From NCBI RefSeq assembly GCF_012070395.1, contig NZ_JAAFYS010000003.1, positions 62,001 through 126,000 of the forward strand: 64,000 bases of DNA, in the 5' to 3' direction. The notes below the pieces were generated by a model. The model was not told the DNA's origin. It saw nothing but the letters and a program-made list of their open reading frames with translations, and made no database searches. Positions 43,394 to 52,154 of this stretch are shown piece by piece; within the stretch, counting starts at the first letter, position 1, and each line of letters begins with the position of its first letter. The stretch is from Pseudoroseicyclus tamaricis. GTDB taxonomy: Bacteria; Pseudomonadota; Alphaproteobacteria; Rhodobacterales; Rhodobacteraceae. The position numbers and the translations under genes were made by a program.

Positions 43394-44711
43394 CGTCGGC
43401 CTCGGCGGTGGCGTCTTTCACGGCGTCATCGCCCGTCTCCTCCGCGCCCCGCAGCACCTCGGCATTGGCAACGGCGCGCAGGCGGGCGCGGTCGGGCTCG
43501 AAGGTCATCGACTGCATGGCGCGGCAATATTCGCGGATCGCCACGCGCCGCGCCGCCACCGCCATCGCCTCGTCGCTATGGGCCATCAGGCCGGTCAGCA
43601 GGTCCTGCACCCGCAGCTGCACCTCCAGCTTGTCGGCCCCGTCGCGGGCGATGCCGTCGAAGCCGTCGTTCACCAGATCCTCGGGGTCGAGCGGCGGGAT
43701 ATGCAGGCGCGGGTAGAGCGGGCCATCCTCCGCCTCCTCGCGCCGGTAATCCGACAGGATGCGCCCGATCCTCGTGATCACGTCGATGGCCGTGCCGCTG
43801 TCGTTGATGCCCGGCGAGAGCGCCTTCGAGCCGATCTCGGCCAGCACCGTCAGCCCCAGCCGAGGGTCCTGCACGTAGCCGCGCGCGTCCCCGGTGACGA
43901 TCTGCTCGCGGACCTTGCCCTCCAGCTCCTCGTCCAGCGGGCGCCCGAGATAGGCGATGGGCTCGCCGAGATGGGCGAAGGTGCCGGGCGGCAGCGGCAT
44001 GTAGATGTGGCAATCATGCGCCTCGGCGATGTCGTTCAGCCCGTCCTGGTAGATCTGCAGCACGTAGCCCGCCCCCCGCGCCCGGATCGGCGTCGCGCCC
44101 TCCGGCACCTCGCCCTCCCAGCGGGCGCCGCCGAGGCAGGGCGTCTCCAGCCGCTTGGCCAGCTCGCGGGCGGTGATCTCCTCCACCTGCCGGACCGTCT
44201 GGTCGAGCTGCCCGAAGCCCTGCAGGTGCAGCACCCAGCGGATCAGCGCCAGCACCACCAGCACCAGCACCATCGTCGTCAGGATGAAGAGCACCAGCGC
44301 ATGCTCGTCGCTGTAGACCCGCATCTCGCGCAGGATGATGGCGACGAGCGAATAGACGAAGGCGCCGATGAAGGTGGCGATCGTGTTCTGCATCCGCGGG
44401 TCCTGCACGATCAGCCGGTGCACGCGCGGGGTCCATTGCGAGGCGGAGAAGGAGTAGACGCTGACCATCACCGTCAGCGAGAAGATCGTCGCCGCCAGCA
44501 TGGCGTTGGCGATGATGTCGAGCAGCCGGTCGGCGGCCCCCCCGCCCACGTAGGCGCGCCATTCGTCGGGCAGCAGCGGCGAGATGACCTGCGTCAGCCC
44601 GATGGAGACGAGCGCCAGCGCGCCGAAGAGGATGACGCGCACCACCAGCGTCCGCCAGAGCGCCACCGCCCGGCGGACGAGGCTTTCCGATATGCCGATG
44701 ATGGATGCCAT
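43383..44711 (-). CDS. DUF2254 membrane protein
   Basis: 442 residues. Four membrane helices in the first 180 residues (including S-V-Y-S-F-S-A-S-Q-W after the second, typical of DUF2254) precede a soluble domain with S-P-G-I-N-D-S-G-T-A, another family mark. Function unknown; membership of mechanosensitive or ion-conducting families is speculative. AGGAG precedes ATG 44711. Divergent from the dimethylglycine-dehydrogenase-like gene. Confidence 0.88.
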   Translation of the reverse strand: MASIIGISESLVRRAVALWRTLVVRVILFGALALVSIGLTQVISPLLPDEWRAYVGGGAADRLLDIIANAMLAATIFSLTVMVSVYSFSASQWTPRVHRLIVQDPRMQNTIATFIGAFVYSLVAIILREMRVYSDEHALVLFILTTMVLVLVVLALIRWVLHLQGFGQLDQTVRQVEEITARELAKRLETPCLGGARWEGEVPEGATPIRARGAGYVLQIYQDGLNDIAEAHDCHIYMPLPPGTFAHLGEPIAYLGRPLDEELEGKVREQIVTGDARGYVQDPRLGLTVLAEIGSKALSPGINDSGTAIDVITRIGRILSDYRREEAEDGPLYPRLHIPPLDPEDLVNDGFDGIARDGADKLEVQLRVQDLLTGLMAHSDEAMAVAARRVAIREYCRAMQSMTFEPDRARLRAVANAEVLRGAEETGDDAVKDATAEADVRE

Positions 44712-44826
44712 CGCGTCTCCTGCCCGTTTGCGACACGTCATGTCGCCTGTTGCCTTCCGCCCGGCGGCTCCCCTCCATAGGGTGGCCGCGACGGCGCTGC
44801 GCCCGCCATCATCAGGAGGCCGAGAG

Positions 44827-47235
44827 ATGAAGACAAGCACCCGCGTTGCCGTGATCGGAGGGGGCGTCGTCGGCGCCTCGGTTCTCTATCACCTCACCAA
44901 GCTCGGCTGGTCCGACGTGATGCTGATCGAGCGCTCGGAGCTGACCTCGGGTTCCACCTGGCACGCGGCGGGCGGCTTTCATACCCTCAACGGCGACACC
45001 AACATGGCGGCGCTGCAGGGCTACACGATCCGCCTCTACCGCGAGCTGGAAGAGATCACCGGCATGTCCTGCGGCCTCCACCACGTCGGCGGCATCACGC
45101 TGGCCGACAACCGTGACCGCTTCGACATGCTCAAGGCCGAGCGCGCAAAGCACCGCTACATGGGGCTGGAGACGAACATCCTCGGCCCCGAGGAGGTGCG
45201 CGAGATGACCGGCGGGCTGGTCAATACCGACGGCATCATCGGCGCCCTTTATGACCCGCTCGATGGGCATCTCGACCCCTCCGGCACCACCCACGCCTAT
45301 GCCAAGGCGGCCCGCATGGGCGGGGCGGAGATCGTGCTCCACAACCGGGTGATGGAGCTGAACCCCCGCGCCGACGGCACCTGGGACGTGGTGACGGAGC
45401 AGGGCACGATCCACGCCGAGCATATCGTCAACGCCGGCGGCCTCTGGGCGCGGGAAGTGGCGGCGATGGCCGGCCTCTACGCCCCGCTCCTGCCGATGGC
45501 GCACCAGTACCTCGTGACGGACGACATCCCCGAGATCTACGAGCGCGGCGCCGAATTCCCTCATGTGATGGACCCGGGCGGCGAGAGCTACCTGCGGCAG
45601 GAGGGCCGTGGCCTCTGCATCGGCTTCTACGAGAAGCCCTGCGAGCCATGGAGCGTCGATGGCACGCCCTGGGGCTTCGGCCACGAGCTGCTGCCCGACA
45701 ATATCGACAAGATCGAGGACAGCGTCGCCTTCGCCTACCGCCGCTTCCCGGTGCTGGAGCGGGCCGGCGTGAAGAGCATCATCCACGGCCCCTTCACCTT
45801 CGCCCCCGACGGCAACCCCCTCGTCGGGCCGGTACCGGGTGTCCCTGGCTACTGGAGCGCCTGCGGTGTGATGGCCGGTTTCTCCCAGGGCGGAGGTGTG
45901 GGCCTCACGCTGGCGCAATGGATGATCGAGGGCGAGGCCGAGCGCGACGTGACGGGCCTCGATGTGGCGCGCTTCGGCAGCTGGATCACCCCGGGCTATA
46001 CCGTGCCCAAGGTCATCGAGAACTACCAGACCCGCTTCTCCGTCGCCTATCCCAACGAGGAAAAGCCCGCCGCCCGGCCCCACCGCACGACCCCGATGTA
46101 CGACATCTTCGATGGCATGGGCGCCGTCTGGGGCCAGCAATACGGGCTGGAGGTGGTCAACTACTTCGCCAAGGGCGACGAGCCCCGCTACGAGACCCCG
46201 AGCTTCCGCCGCACCAACGCTTTCGAGGCGACGGGCCGCGAGGTCCGCGCCGTCCGCGAGGGCGTGGGCATCAATGAGGTGCAGAACTTCGGCAAGTTCC
46301 TCGTCACCGGCCCGAAGGCCCGCGACTGGCTCGACCGCATCATGGCCGGCCGCGTGCCGAAACCGGGGCGGGTGTCGCTCACCCCGATGCTGGCCGAGTC
46401 GGGCCGGATCATCGGTGACTTCACCATCTCCTGCCTCAGCGAGGAGGAGTTCCAGCTCACCGCCTCATACGGCGCGCAGAACATTCACCTGCGCTGGTTC
46501 CTCCGCCACAAGGCGCCGGGGGTGGAGATCGAGAACATCTCCGACCGCCGCAACGGCTTCCAGCTCGCCGGCCCGAAGGCGCGCGAGGTCCTCGCCGCCT
46601 GCACCCGCGAGCCGGTGGACCTCAAGTTCATGGACGTCCGCCCCATGGTCGTCGGCCAGGTCGCCTGCCTCGTCCAGCGCCTCAGCTACACCGGAGATCT
46701 CGGCTACGAGATCTACTGCGACCCGATGGACCAGCGCACGCTCTTCCACACGCTCATGCGCGCCGGCGTCCCCCTCGGGATCACCCCCTTCGGGATGCGC
46801 GCCATGATGTCCCTCCGGCTGGACCGCTTCTTCGGCGGCTGGATGCGGGAGTTCTCGCCGGACTATACGCCGGCGGAGACCGGCATCGACCGCTTCATCC
46901 AGTGGTCCAAGAACGGCGATTTCATCGGCCGCGATGCGGCAGAGGCCGAGCGCACCACGCCCCCGCCCCGCCGCCTCGCCCATTTCGAGGTCGAGGCCGG
47001 GGATGCGGACGTCACCGCCTACGAGCCCATCTGGATCGACGGCGAGGTCAAGGGCTTCTGCACCTCCGGCGGCTACTCGCACTGGCAGGGCAAGTCCCTC
47101 GCCTACGGCCTGATCCCGCGCGAGAGCTGGGGCCCGGGGCTGGAGGTGGAGATCGAGATCCTCGGCGAGATGCGCCGCGCCCGGCAGGTGCCCGAGGACC
47201 AGTGGGACGGCGACGACGCCCGGATGCGGGCATGA
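44827..47235 (+). CDS. Dimethylglycine/sarcosine dehydrogenase-like FAD protein with GcvT domains
   Basis: 802 residues. N-terminal FAD domain (1-380): I-G-G-G-V-V-G-A-S, and G-S-T-W-H-A-A-G, whose His is the covalent flavin site in dimethylglycine dehydrogenases. An FAO_M linker domain precedes aminomethyltransferase (GcvT) domains from about 430 to the end (G-R-I-I-G-D-F-T, and G-G-Y-S-H near the C-terminus), which pass the one-carbon unit to tetrahydrofolate. Likely role: demethylation of a glycine-betaine breakdown product; the exact substrate is not determinable. Stop overlaps the next ATG (ATGA). Confidence 0.88.
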   Translation: MKTSTRVAVIGGGVVGASVLYHLTKLGWSDVMLIERSELTSGSTWHAAGGFHTLNGDTNMAALQGYTIRLYRELEEITGMSCGLHHVGGITLADNRDRFDMLKAERAKHRYMGLETNILGPEEVREMTGGLVNTDGIIGALYDPLDGHLDPSGTTHAYAKAARMGGAEIVLHNRVMELNPRADGTWDVVTEQGTIHAEHIVNAGGLWAREVAAMAGLYAPLLPMAHQYLVTDDIPEIYERGAEFPHVMDPGGESYLRQEGRGLCIGFYEKPCEPWSVDGTPWGFGHELLPDNIDKIEDSVAFAYRRFPVLERAGVKSIIHGPFTFAPDGNPLVGPVPGVPGYWSACGVMAGFSQGGGVGLTLAQWMIEGEAERDVTGLDVARFGSWITPGYTVPKVIENYQTRFSVAYPNEEKPAARPHRTTPMYDIFDGMGAVWGQQYGLEVVNYFAKGDEPRYETPSFRRTNAFEATGREVRAVREGVGINEVQNFGKFLVTGPKARDWLDRIMAGRVPKPGRVSLTPMLAESGRIIGDFTISCLSEEEFQLTASYGAQNIHLRWFLRHKAPGVEIENISDRRNGFQLAGPKAREVLAACTREPVDLKFMDVRPMVVGQVACLVQRLSYTGDLGYEIYCDPMDQRTLFHTLMRAGVPLGITPFGMRAMMSLRLDRFFGGWMREFSPDYTPAETGIDRFIQWSKNGDFIGRDAAEAERTTPPPRRLAHFEVEAGDADVTAYEPIWIDGEVKGFCTSGGYSHWQGKSLAYGLIPRESWGPGLEVEIEILGEMRRARQVPEDQWDGDDARMRA

Positions 47236-47822
47236 GGGAGGACCCCATCCTCCTCCTCGCCGCCGGCCTCTCCTCCCGGATGGGCGGGGCCGACAAGCAG
47301 GCCGAGCCGGTGGAGGGCATCCCCCTCCTCACCCGCCTCGCCCACGCCGCCTGCGACGTCTCCTCGCGCGTCTTCGTCGCCCTGCCCTCGCCGGATCACC
47401 CCCGCGCCGCGCTGCTGGGGGACCTGCCCGTGACGCCGCTCGCGCTGCCCGGCAGCGCCGAGGGCATGGGCGGCACCCTCCGCGACGGCGTCGCCGCCCT
47501 GCCGGACTGCGCCCGCTTCATGGTGCTCCTGACGGACCTGCCCCTGATCGGCGCTGCGGAGATGGAGGCGGTCTTCGCCGCCGCCGACGCGGCGCCGGAC
47601 CACCTCATCTGGCGCGGCGCCACGCCCGACGGCCGCCCCGGCCACCCGATCCTCTTCGACGCCACCCTCCGACCCGGCTTCGCCCGGCTCGGCGGCGACG
47701 AGGGCGGCGAGAGCCTCGTGCGCCCGCTCCACGCCCGCACCTTCCTCCTCCCCTTCGCGGATGACCGCGCCCGCCTCGATCTCGACACGCCGGAGGACTG
47801 GGCCGCCTTCCGCGCCCGCTGA
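47232..47822 (+). CDS. MobA/MocA-like nucleotidyltransferase
   Basis: 196 residues. L-L-A-A-G-L-S-S-R-M-G with a following Lys forms the nucleotide site, and L-T-D-L-P the metal site. Resembles molybdenum-cofactor nucleotidyltransferases (MocA/MobA). Coupled by ATGA overlap to the dimethylglycine-dehydrogenase-like gene, an unusual partner; substrate is therefore uncertain. Confidence 0.8.
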   Translation: MREDPILLLAAGLSSRMGGADKQAEPVEGIPLLTRLAHAACDVSSRVFVALPSPDHPRAALLGDLPVTPLALPGSAEGMGGTLRDGVAALPDCARFMVLLTDLPLIGAAEMEAVFAAADAAPDHLIWRGATPDGRPGHPILFDATLRPGFARLGGDEGGESLVRPLHARTFLLPFADDRARLDLDTPEDWAAFRAR

Positions 47823-47901
47823 CAGGCCGGCCGCCGCTGCCCCGCCGCTTGCCCTCCCCTCCCCCCGCCGCTATCCGCCTGATCGCGACGGAGGTGCCCC
47901 G

Positions 47902-49209
47902 ATGCCGATCAGATTGAACAGCCGCGATCCCGGGTTCGAGGAGGCCTTCGCCCGCCTTCTGACCATGAAGCGCGAGGATGCGCCGGACGTGGCGGAGACG
48001 GTGGCGGGGATCATCGCCGATGTCCGCGCCCGGGGCGACGCCGCGCTCCTCGAGCTGACCGCCCGCTTCGACCGGCTGGAGCTGACGGCGGACCGGCTGC
48101 GCATCTCGGCAGACGAGATCGACGCCGCCGTCGGCTCCGTCCCCCCGGGTCAGCGCGAGGCGCTGGAGCTGGCCGCGGCCCGCATCCGCGCCTACCACGA
48201 GCGGCAGCTGCCCGAGGATGCCTCCTTCACCGATGATGTCGGCGCCACGCTTGGCTGGCGCTTCACGCCCATCGCGGCGGCGGGGCTATACGTGCCGGGG
48301 GGGACGGCGTCCTACCCCTCCTCCGTCCTGATGAACGCCATCCCCGCCAAGGTCGCCGGCGTGCCCCGCCTCGCGGTGACGGTGCCGTGCCCCGACGGGG
48401 TGCTGAACCCGCTCGTCCTCCTCGCCGCCCGCCTCTCCGGCGTCGACGAGGTCTACCGCTTGGGCGGCGCGCAGGCCGTCGCGGCGCTGGCCTACGGGAC
48501 GGAGAGCATCGCCCCGGTGGACAAGATCACCGGCCCCGGCAACGCCTTCGTCGCCGCCGCCAAGCGCGCCGTCTTCGGCAAGGTCGGCATCGACATGATC
48601 GCCGGCCCCTCCGAGATCCTCGTCATCGCCGACGACACGGTGGAGCCGGAGTTCATCGCCCTTGACCTCCTCTCCCAGGCCGAGCACGACGAGAGCGCGC
48701 AGGCGATCCTGCTGACGGACTCCCCCGCCCTCGCCGACGCCGTCGAGGCGGAGGTGGCGCGCCTCCTCGCCACCCTCCCCCGCGCCGCCATCGCCGGCGC
48801 CAGCTGGCGGGATTTCGGCGCGGTGGTGGTGACGCGGAACCTCTCCGAGGCGGCCGAGCTTTCCAACCGCGTGGCGCCCGAGCACCTGGAGATCTGCACG
48901 GAGGACCCGGAGGCGCTCCTCCCCGAGATCGCCCATGCCGGCGCCATCTTCCTCGGCCAGTGGACGCCGGAGGCCATCGGCGACTACGTGGGCGGCCCGA
49001 ACCACGTCCTCCCCACGGCGCGCTCGGCGCGCTTCTCCTCTGGGCTGAACGTGATGGACTTCCTCAAGCGCACGACACTGGCGAAGATGACCCCCGAGGC
49101 GCTGAAGGCCATCGGCCCGGCGGCGGAGGTGCTGGCGCAGGCCGAGGGCCTGACGGCCCACGGCGCCAGCGTCACGGCGAGACTGGAGCGGCTGAACCGG
49201 GAGGAGTGA
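47902..49209 (+). CDS. hisD: Histidinol dehydrogenase
   Basis: 435 residues. Y-V-P-G-G-T-A-S-Y-P-S-S; R-L-G-G-A-Q-A-V-A-A-L-A-Y-G-T; D-K-I-T-G-P-G-N; zinc-site Q-A-E-H-D; A-P-E-H-L-E; and G-P-N-H-V-L-P-T. Catalyses the last two steps of histidine synthesis. GGAGG lies about nine bases before ATG 47902. It heads the hisD-UPF0262-phosphatase block; in this genome a reverse-strand kinase gene and array B3 separate it from UPF0262. Confidence 0.95.
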   Translation: MPIRLNSRDPGFEEAFARLLTMKREDAPDVAETVAGIIADVRARGDAALLELTARFDRLELTADRLRISADEIDAAVGSVPPGQREALELAAARIRAYHERQLPEDASFTDDVGATLGWRFTPIAAAGLYVPGGTASYPSSVLMNAIPAKVAGVPRLAVTVPCPDGVLNPLVLLAARLSGVDEVYRLGGAQAVAALAYGTESIAPVDKITGPGNAFVAAAKRAVFGKVGIDMIAGPSEILVIADDTVEPEFIALDLLSQAEHDESAQAILLTDSPALADAVEAEVARLLATLPRAAIAGASWRDFGAVVVTRNLSEAAELSNRVAPEHLEICTEDPEALLPEIAHAGAIFLGQWTPEAIGDYVGGPNHVLPTARSARFSSGLNVMDFLKRTTLAKMTPEALKAIGPAAEVLAQAEGLTAHGASVTARLERLNREE

Positions 49210-49249
49210 GCGGGGGACGGCGCGGCGGTGGGTTGAAGACACTCCCAAC

Positions 49250-49516
49250 GCCGTAGGGTGGGTTTCCAACCCACCTCCCCGTCTCCACCGAGCGCTCCCC
49301 TCTCCGGCGCAGGGCGAGCGCCGGACCGTGGGTTGGCGCTCCTACGGCATATCGGCGCACTTTATGTTGCCGCCACCTCCCAGCTCAGAACGCCGCGCCA
49401 ACGTCACCGGAGCGCCAGCCCGCCGGACGGGCCGGCGCTCGCCCTGCGCCTTTGGCGCGCACCGGGCGGGGGAAGACGCGGCACCGTCGCGCATCGGTGG
49501 GACAAAGCCGGCGTCA
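49250..49516. repeat. Composite palindromic intergenic array B3
   Basis: Within the 337-bp gap after hisD: CGTAGGGTGGGTTTCCAACC-CACC (49252-49275), GTGGGTTGGCG (about 49330), and a stretch (49359-49505) like that in B2, holding CGCCCTGCGCCTTTGGCGCG (about 49440) and CACCGGGCGGGG. No convincing gene in 49210-49546. Confidence 0.7.
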
Positions 49517-49546
49517 CGCCCAACGCCTCCCGCCGCCCCCCCAAGC

Positions 49547-50092
49547 TCACACCGCCCCGACCTCGAAGAACCGCGACCGTCCCCGCCGCTCCCAGGCCTC
49601 GATGACCACCCGGGCATTCTCCTGCGGTGCCGCGCCGCCATCCACCTCCAGGTCGTAGCGCTGCCCCTCGTGGACCCGGCCGAAATCTTCCGCCGCCATG
49701 CCCGCAGGGCGGTCGCCCCGGGCGGCTTCCCTGCGCTCCAGCTCCTCCAGCGGCGTCCGGAGGCCGACGTAGAAGAGGTCCACCCCCGCCCATCGCTCCG
49801 CCAGCTCGCCACGCCAGTCCGGCGCTTCGAGGATGTGCTCCAGGATCATGTCGTTGCCCGCCGCCAGGCCCGCACCGACCATGCCGTGGAAGCCGTCGAA
49901 GAAGGCCTGCCGCTGCGCGCCCCACGAGAACTCGCCGGAGCGGAAGCGGGCCATGGGCACGATGCCGCCGTCCCTCAGGTGATCGATGGAGAAATGCCAG
50001 AAGGGCTCCGGCAGCGCCGCCTGCAGCGCCCGCGCCAGCGTGCTCTTGCCCGAGGAGGACGCCCCGTGGAGAAAGATCAGCCGTCCGCCCAT
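49547..50092 (-). CDS. P-loop kinase, chloramphenicol phosphotransferase-like
   Basis: 181 residues. Walker A G10-A-S-S-S-G-K-S-T18 at the very N-terminus. The F-H-G-M-V-G-A-G-L-A-A-G-N segment in the middle and V-G-L-R-T-P-L-E-E-L-E-R-R-E later match the CPT family, which includes kinases for small hydroxylated compounds. Whether it confers resistance is unknown. It lies antisense between hisD and UPF0262, beside array B3, which suggests insertion into a conserved block. ATG 50092 is at the start of the P-loop strand. Confidence 0.85.
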   Translation of the reverse strand: MGGRLIFLHGASSSGKSTLARALQAALPEPFWHFSIDHLRDGGIVPMARFRSGEFSWGAQRQAFFDGFHGMVGAGLAAGNDMILEHILEAPDWRGELAERWAGVDLFYVGLRTPLEELERREAARGDRPAGMAAEDFGRVHEGQRYDLEVDGGAAPQENARVVIEAWERRGRSRFFEVGAV

Positions 50093-50143
50093 GGCGCCCC
50101 CCAACTTGCCAGCCCGCATCGGCCCGGCTACCCATCGATGGCC

Positions 50144-50620
50144 ATGAGCCGCATCTGTCACATCCAGATCGACGATTCCAACCTGCCCCCTCCGACGCCG
50201 GAGATCGAGCAGGAGCGGAAGGTGGCGATCTTCGACCTCCTGGAGGAGAACTCCTTCACCCCCCTGCGTGACGGCGCCGATCTGCCCTCTGGCCCCTACC
50301 GGCTGCAGCTCTACGTCCGCGAGCGGCGGCTGGTGCTGGATCTGACCACCGAGGCGGGCGCGGAGGTGGGCGCCATCCACCTCTCCCTCGGGCCCTTCCG
50401 GCAGGTGGTGAAGGATTACTTCCAGATCTGCGAGAGCTATTTCGACGCCGTCAAATCCATGCCCGCCTCCCAGATCGAGACGATCGACATGGCCCGGCGC
50501 GGCATCCACAACGAGGGGGCGCGCCTCTTGCGCGAGCGGCTGGAGGGCAAGGCGGAGCTCGACCTCGACACGGCCCGCCGGCTCTTCACCCTCATCTGCG
50601 TGCTGCATTTCGGGGGCTGA
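50144..50620 (+). CDS. UPF0262 family protein
   Basis: 158 residues beginning M-S-R-I-C-H-I, with F-D-L-L-E-E-N-S-F and L-S-L-G-P-F-R-Q-V-V-K-D-Y-F, then I-D-M-A-R-R-G-I-H-N-E-G. It matches the UPF0262 family, conserved in alphaproteobacteria next to a low-MW phosphatase, function unknown. An in-frame ATG at 50138 is possible; 50144 matches the usual family start. The phosphatase gene begins five bases after its stop. Confidence 0.9.
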   Translation: MSRICHIQIDDSNLPPPTPEIEQERKVAIFDLLEENSFTPLRDGADLPSGPYRLQLYVRERRLVLDLTTEAGAEVGAIHLSLGPFRQVVKDYFQICESYFDAVKSMPASQIETIDMARRGIHNEGARLLRERLEGKAELDLDTARRLFTLICVLHFGG

Positions 50621-50625
50621 AAGAT

Positions 50626-51111
50626 ATGGAGGACGGCAAGAGCGACAAGGTCGTCCGCGCCCCGCCCCAGTCCGTCCTCTTCTGCTGCGATCACAACGCC
50701 GTCCGCTCCCCGATGGCCGAGGGCATCATGAAGAAGTTCTACGGCACCGCCTGCTACACCCAGTCCGCCGGCGTGCGCAGCGACATGGAGATCGATGGCT
50801 TCGCCATCTCCGTCTGCGCCGAGATCGGCGTGGCGCTGGAGCGGCACCGCTCGCGCAGCTTCGACCAGATGGTCGAATGGGGCGACGACCTGACGTCCTT
50901 CGATCTCATCGTCGCGCTCACCCCCGCCAGCCACCGCCGGGCGCTGGAGCTGACGCGCGTCGTGCACCTCGACATCGAGTACTGGCCGATCCTCGATCCG
51001 ACGGGCCTCGGCGAGGGGCGCGAGGAAAGGCTTGCCTCCTACCGCAAGACCCGTGACATGATCGCCGCGCGCCTTCAGGCGCGGTTCGGAGAGCCAAGGA
51101 AAACCCGATGA
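50626..51111 (+). CDS. Low-molecular-weight phosphatase family protein
   Basis: 161 residues. The phosphate loop is C21-D-H-N-A-V-R27-S (C-x5-R) and a late W-P-I-L-D-P-T-G carries the general-acid Asp. Similar to protein tyrosine phosphatases and arsenate reductases; the loop variant D-H-N-A-V is typical for the copy next to UPF0262. ATGA overlap links it to the NTF2-like gene. Confidence 0.85.
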   Translation: MEDGKSDKVVRAPPQSVLFCCDHNAVRSPMAEGIMKKFYGTACYTQSAGVRSDMEIDGFAISVCAEIGVALERHRSRSFDQMVEWGDDLTSFDLIVALTPASHRRALELTRVVHLDIEYWPILDPTGLGEGREERLASYRKTRDMIAARLQARFGEPRKTR

Positions 51112-51515
51112 GAGACGAGACCGAAGCCCTGATCGCCGCCTATTACGAGGCCTTCAACGCCAAGGACACCGACGCGATGCTGGCCCTCCTCTCCGAGGAT
51201 GTGGCCCATCACGTCAACGAGGGGCAGGTGCGGCAGGGGCGCGAGCTCTTCGCCGAGTTCAACGCCCACATGAGCCGCAGCTACGACGAGCGGCTGACGG
51301 AGATGGTGATCTTCGCCAGCGCCGACGGCACGCGCGCCGCCGCCGAGTTCATGGTCAACGGCACCTACCTGCAGACGGATCCCGGACTGCCGGAGGCGAA
51401 CGGCCAGGGCTACCGCCTGCCCGGCGGCGCCTTCTTCACGGTGGCGGAGGGCAGGATCGCCCGGGTCACCACCTACTACAACCTCGCGGACTGGGTCGCC
51501 CAGGTCTCCGCGTGA
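51108..51515 (+). CDS. NTF2-like (SnoaL/ketosteroid-isomerase-related) protein
   Basis: 135 residues, a cone-shaped alpha+beta fold: Y-Y-E-A-F-N-A-K-D-T-D-A-M-L-A-L-L near the N-terminus, and F-F-T-V-A-E-G-R-I-A-R-V-T-T-Y-Y-N near the end. Such proteins may bind or isomerise small hydrophobic compounds; role unknown. Start overlaps the phosphatase stop (ATGA), and its stop overlaps the GTG of the GNAT gene. Probably an operon inserted in the conserved block. Confidence 0.8.
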   Translation: MRDETEALIAAYYEAFNAKDTDAMLALLSEDVAHHVNEGQVRQGRELFAEFNAHMSRSYDERLTEMVIFASADGTRAAAEFMVNGTYLQTDPGLPEANGQGYRLPGGAFFTVAEGRIARVTTYYNLADWVAQVSA

Positions 51516-52093
51516 GCCTGCGGTTCGAGACGCTATCGGGCGCCGCGGTCACCGAGCGGCTCGACGATCTGGCCCGCCTCAGGATCGAGGTCTTCCGCGA
51601 CTGGCCCTATCTCTATGACGGCGATCTCGCCTACGAGCGCCGCTACATGGCCAGCTACGAGGACAATCCCCGCGCGGTGCTCGTCGGCGCCTTCGCCGGC
51701 GAGGCATTGGTCGGCGCCGCCACCGGCACCCCGATGGAGGATCACGCGGAGGACTTCGCCGCCGCCTTCGCCGGCCGCGACCTCGGCGAGATCTTCTACT
51801 GCGCCGAGAGCGTCCTCCTGCCCGACCATCGCGGCCAGGGCGCCGGCCATGCCTTCTTCGATGCTCGCGAGGCCCATGCCCGCGCCCTCGGCCGCCGCTA
51901 TTCCGCCTTCTGCGCCGTCGACCGGCCGGCGGACCATCCGCTCCGGCCCGAGGGCTACCGGCCGCTCGATCCCTTCTGGCGTGCGCGGGGCTATGTGCCG
52001 CTGGAGGGCGTCTTCGCCACCTTCCGCTGGAAGGACGTCGATCAGCCGGCGGAGACGGAGCACCGGCTGCAGTTCTGGATGAAGACACTCTAG
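51512..52093 (+). CDS. GNAT family N-acetyltransferase (GTG start)
   Basis: 193 residues. The acetyl-CoA loop H-R-G-Q-G-A-G is near residues 109-115. Start is GTG 51512 in a GTGA overlap with the NTF2-like gene. Acceptor unknown; coupling to NTF2-like and nitrilase-like genes suggests a shared amide or amine substrate, which is inference only. Repeat A6 begins right at its stop codon. Confidence 0.82.
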   Translation: MSLRFETLSGAAVTERLDDLARLRIEVFRDWPYLYDGDLAYERRYMASYEDNPRAVLVGAFAGEALVGAATGTPMEDHAEDFAAAFAGRDLGEIFYCAESVLLPDHRGQGAGHAFFDAREAHARALGRRYSAFCAVDRPADHPLRPEGYRPLDPFWRARGYVPLEGVFATFRWKDVDQPAETEHRLQFWMKTL

Positions 52094-52150
52094 GGGGGCT
52101 CTGCCCCCCGCCTGCGGCTCCCCCCGGGATACTTGAAGAAAAGCGAGAGG
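52093..52150 (+). repeat. Intergenic 3'-end element, copy A6, tail supplies a possible RBS
   Basis: Hairpin GGGGGGC-TCT-GCCCCCC, then GCCTGCGGCTCCCCCCGGGATACTT and a GAAGAAAAGCGAGAGG tail. It starts at the stop of the GNAT gene. The GCGAGAGG end lies five to ten bases before the nitrilase ATG and could serve as its Shine-Dalgarno sequence. Confidence 0.7.
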
Positions 52151-52154
52151 CCCC

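Noticed and set aside
44712-44826. Glycine riboswitch before the dimethylglycine-dehydrogenase-like gene
   Set aside because: The 115-bp gap shows no tandem aptamer-like pattern and is too short for a double aptamer with expression platform.
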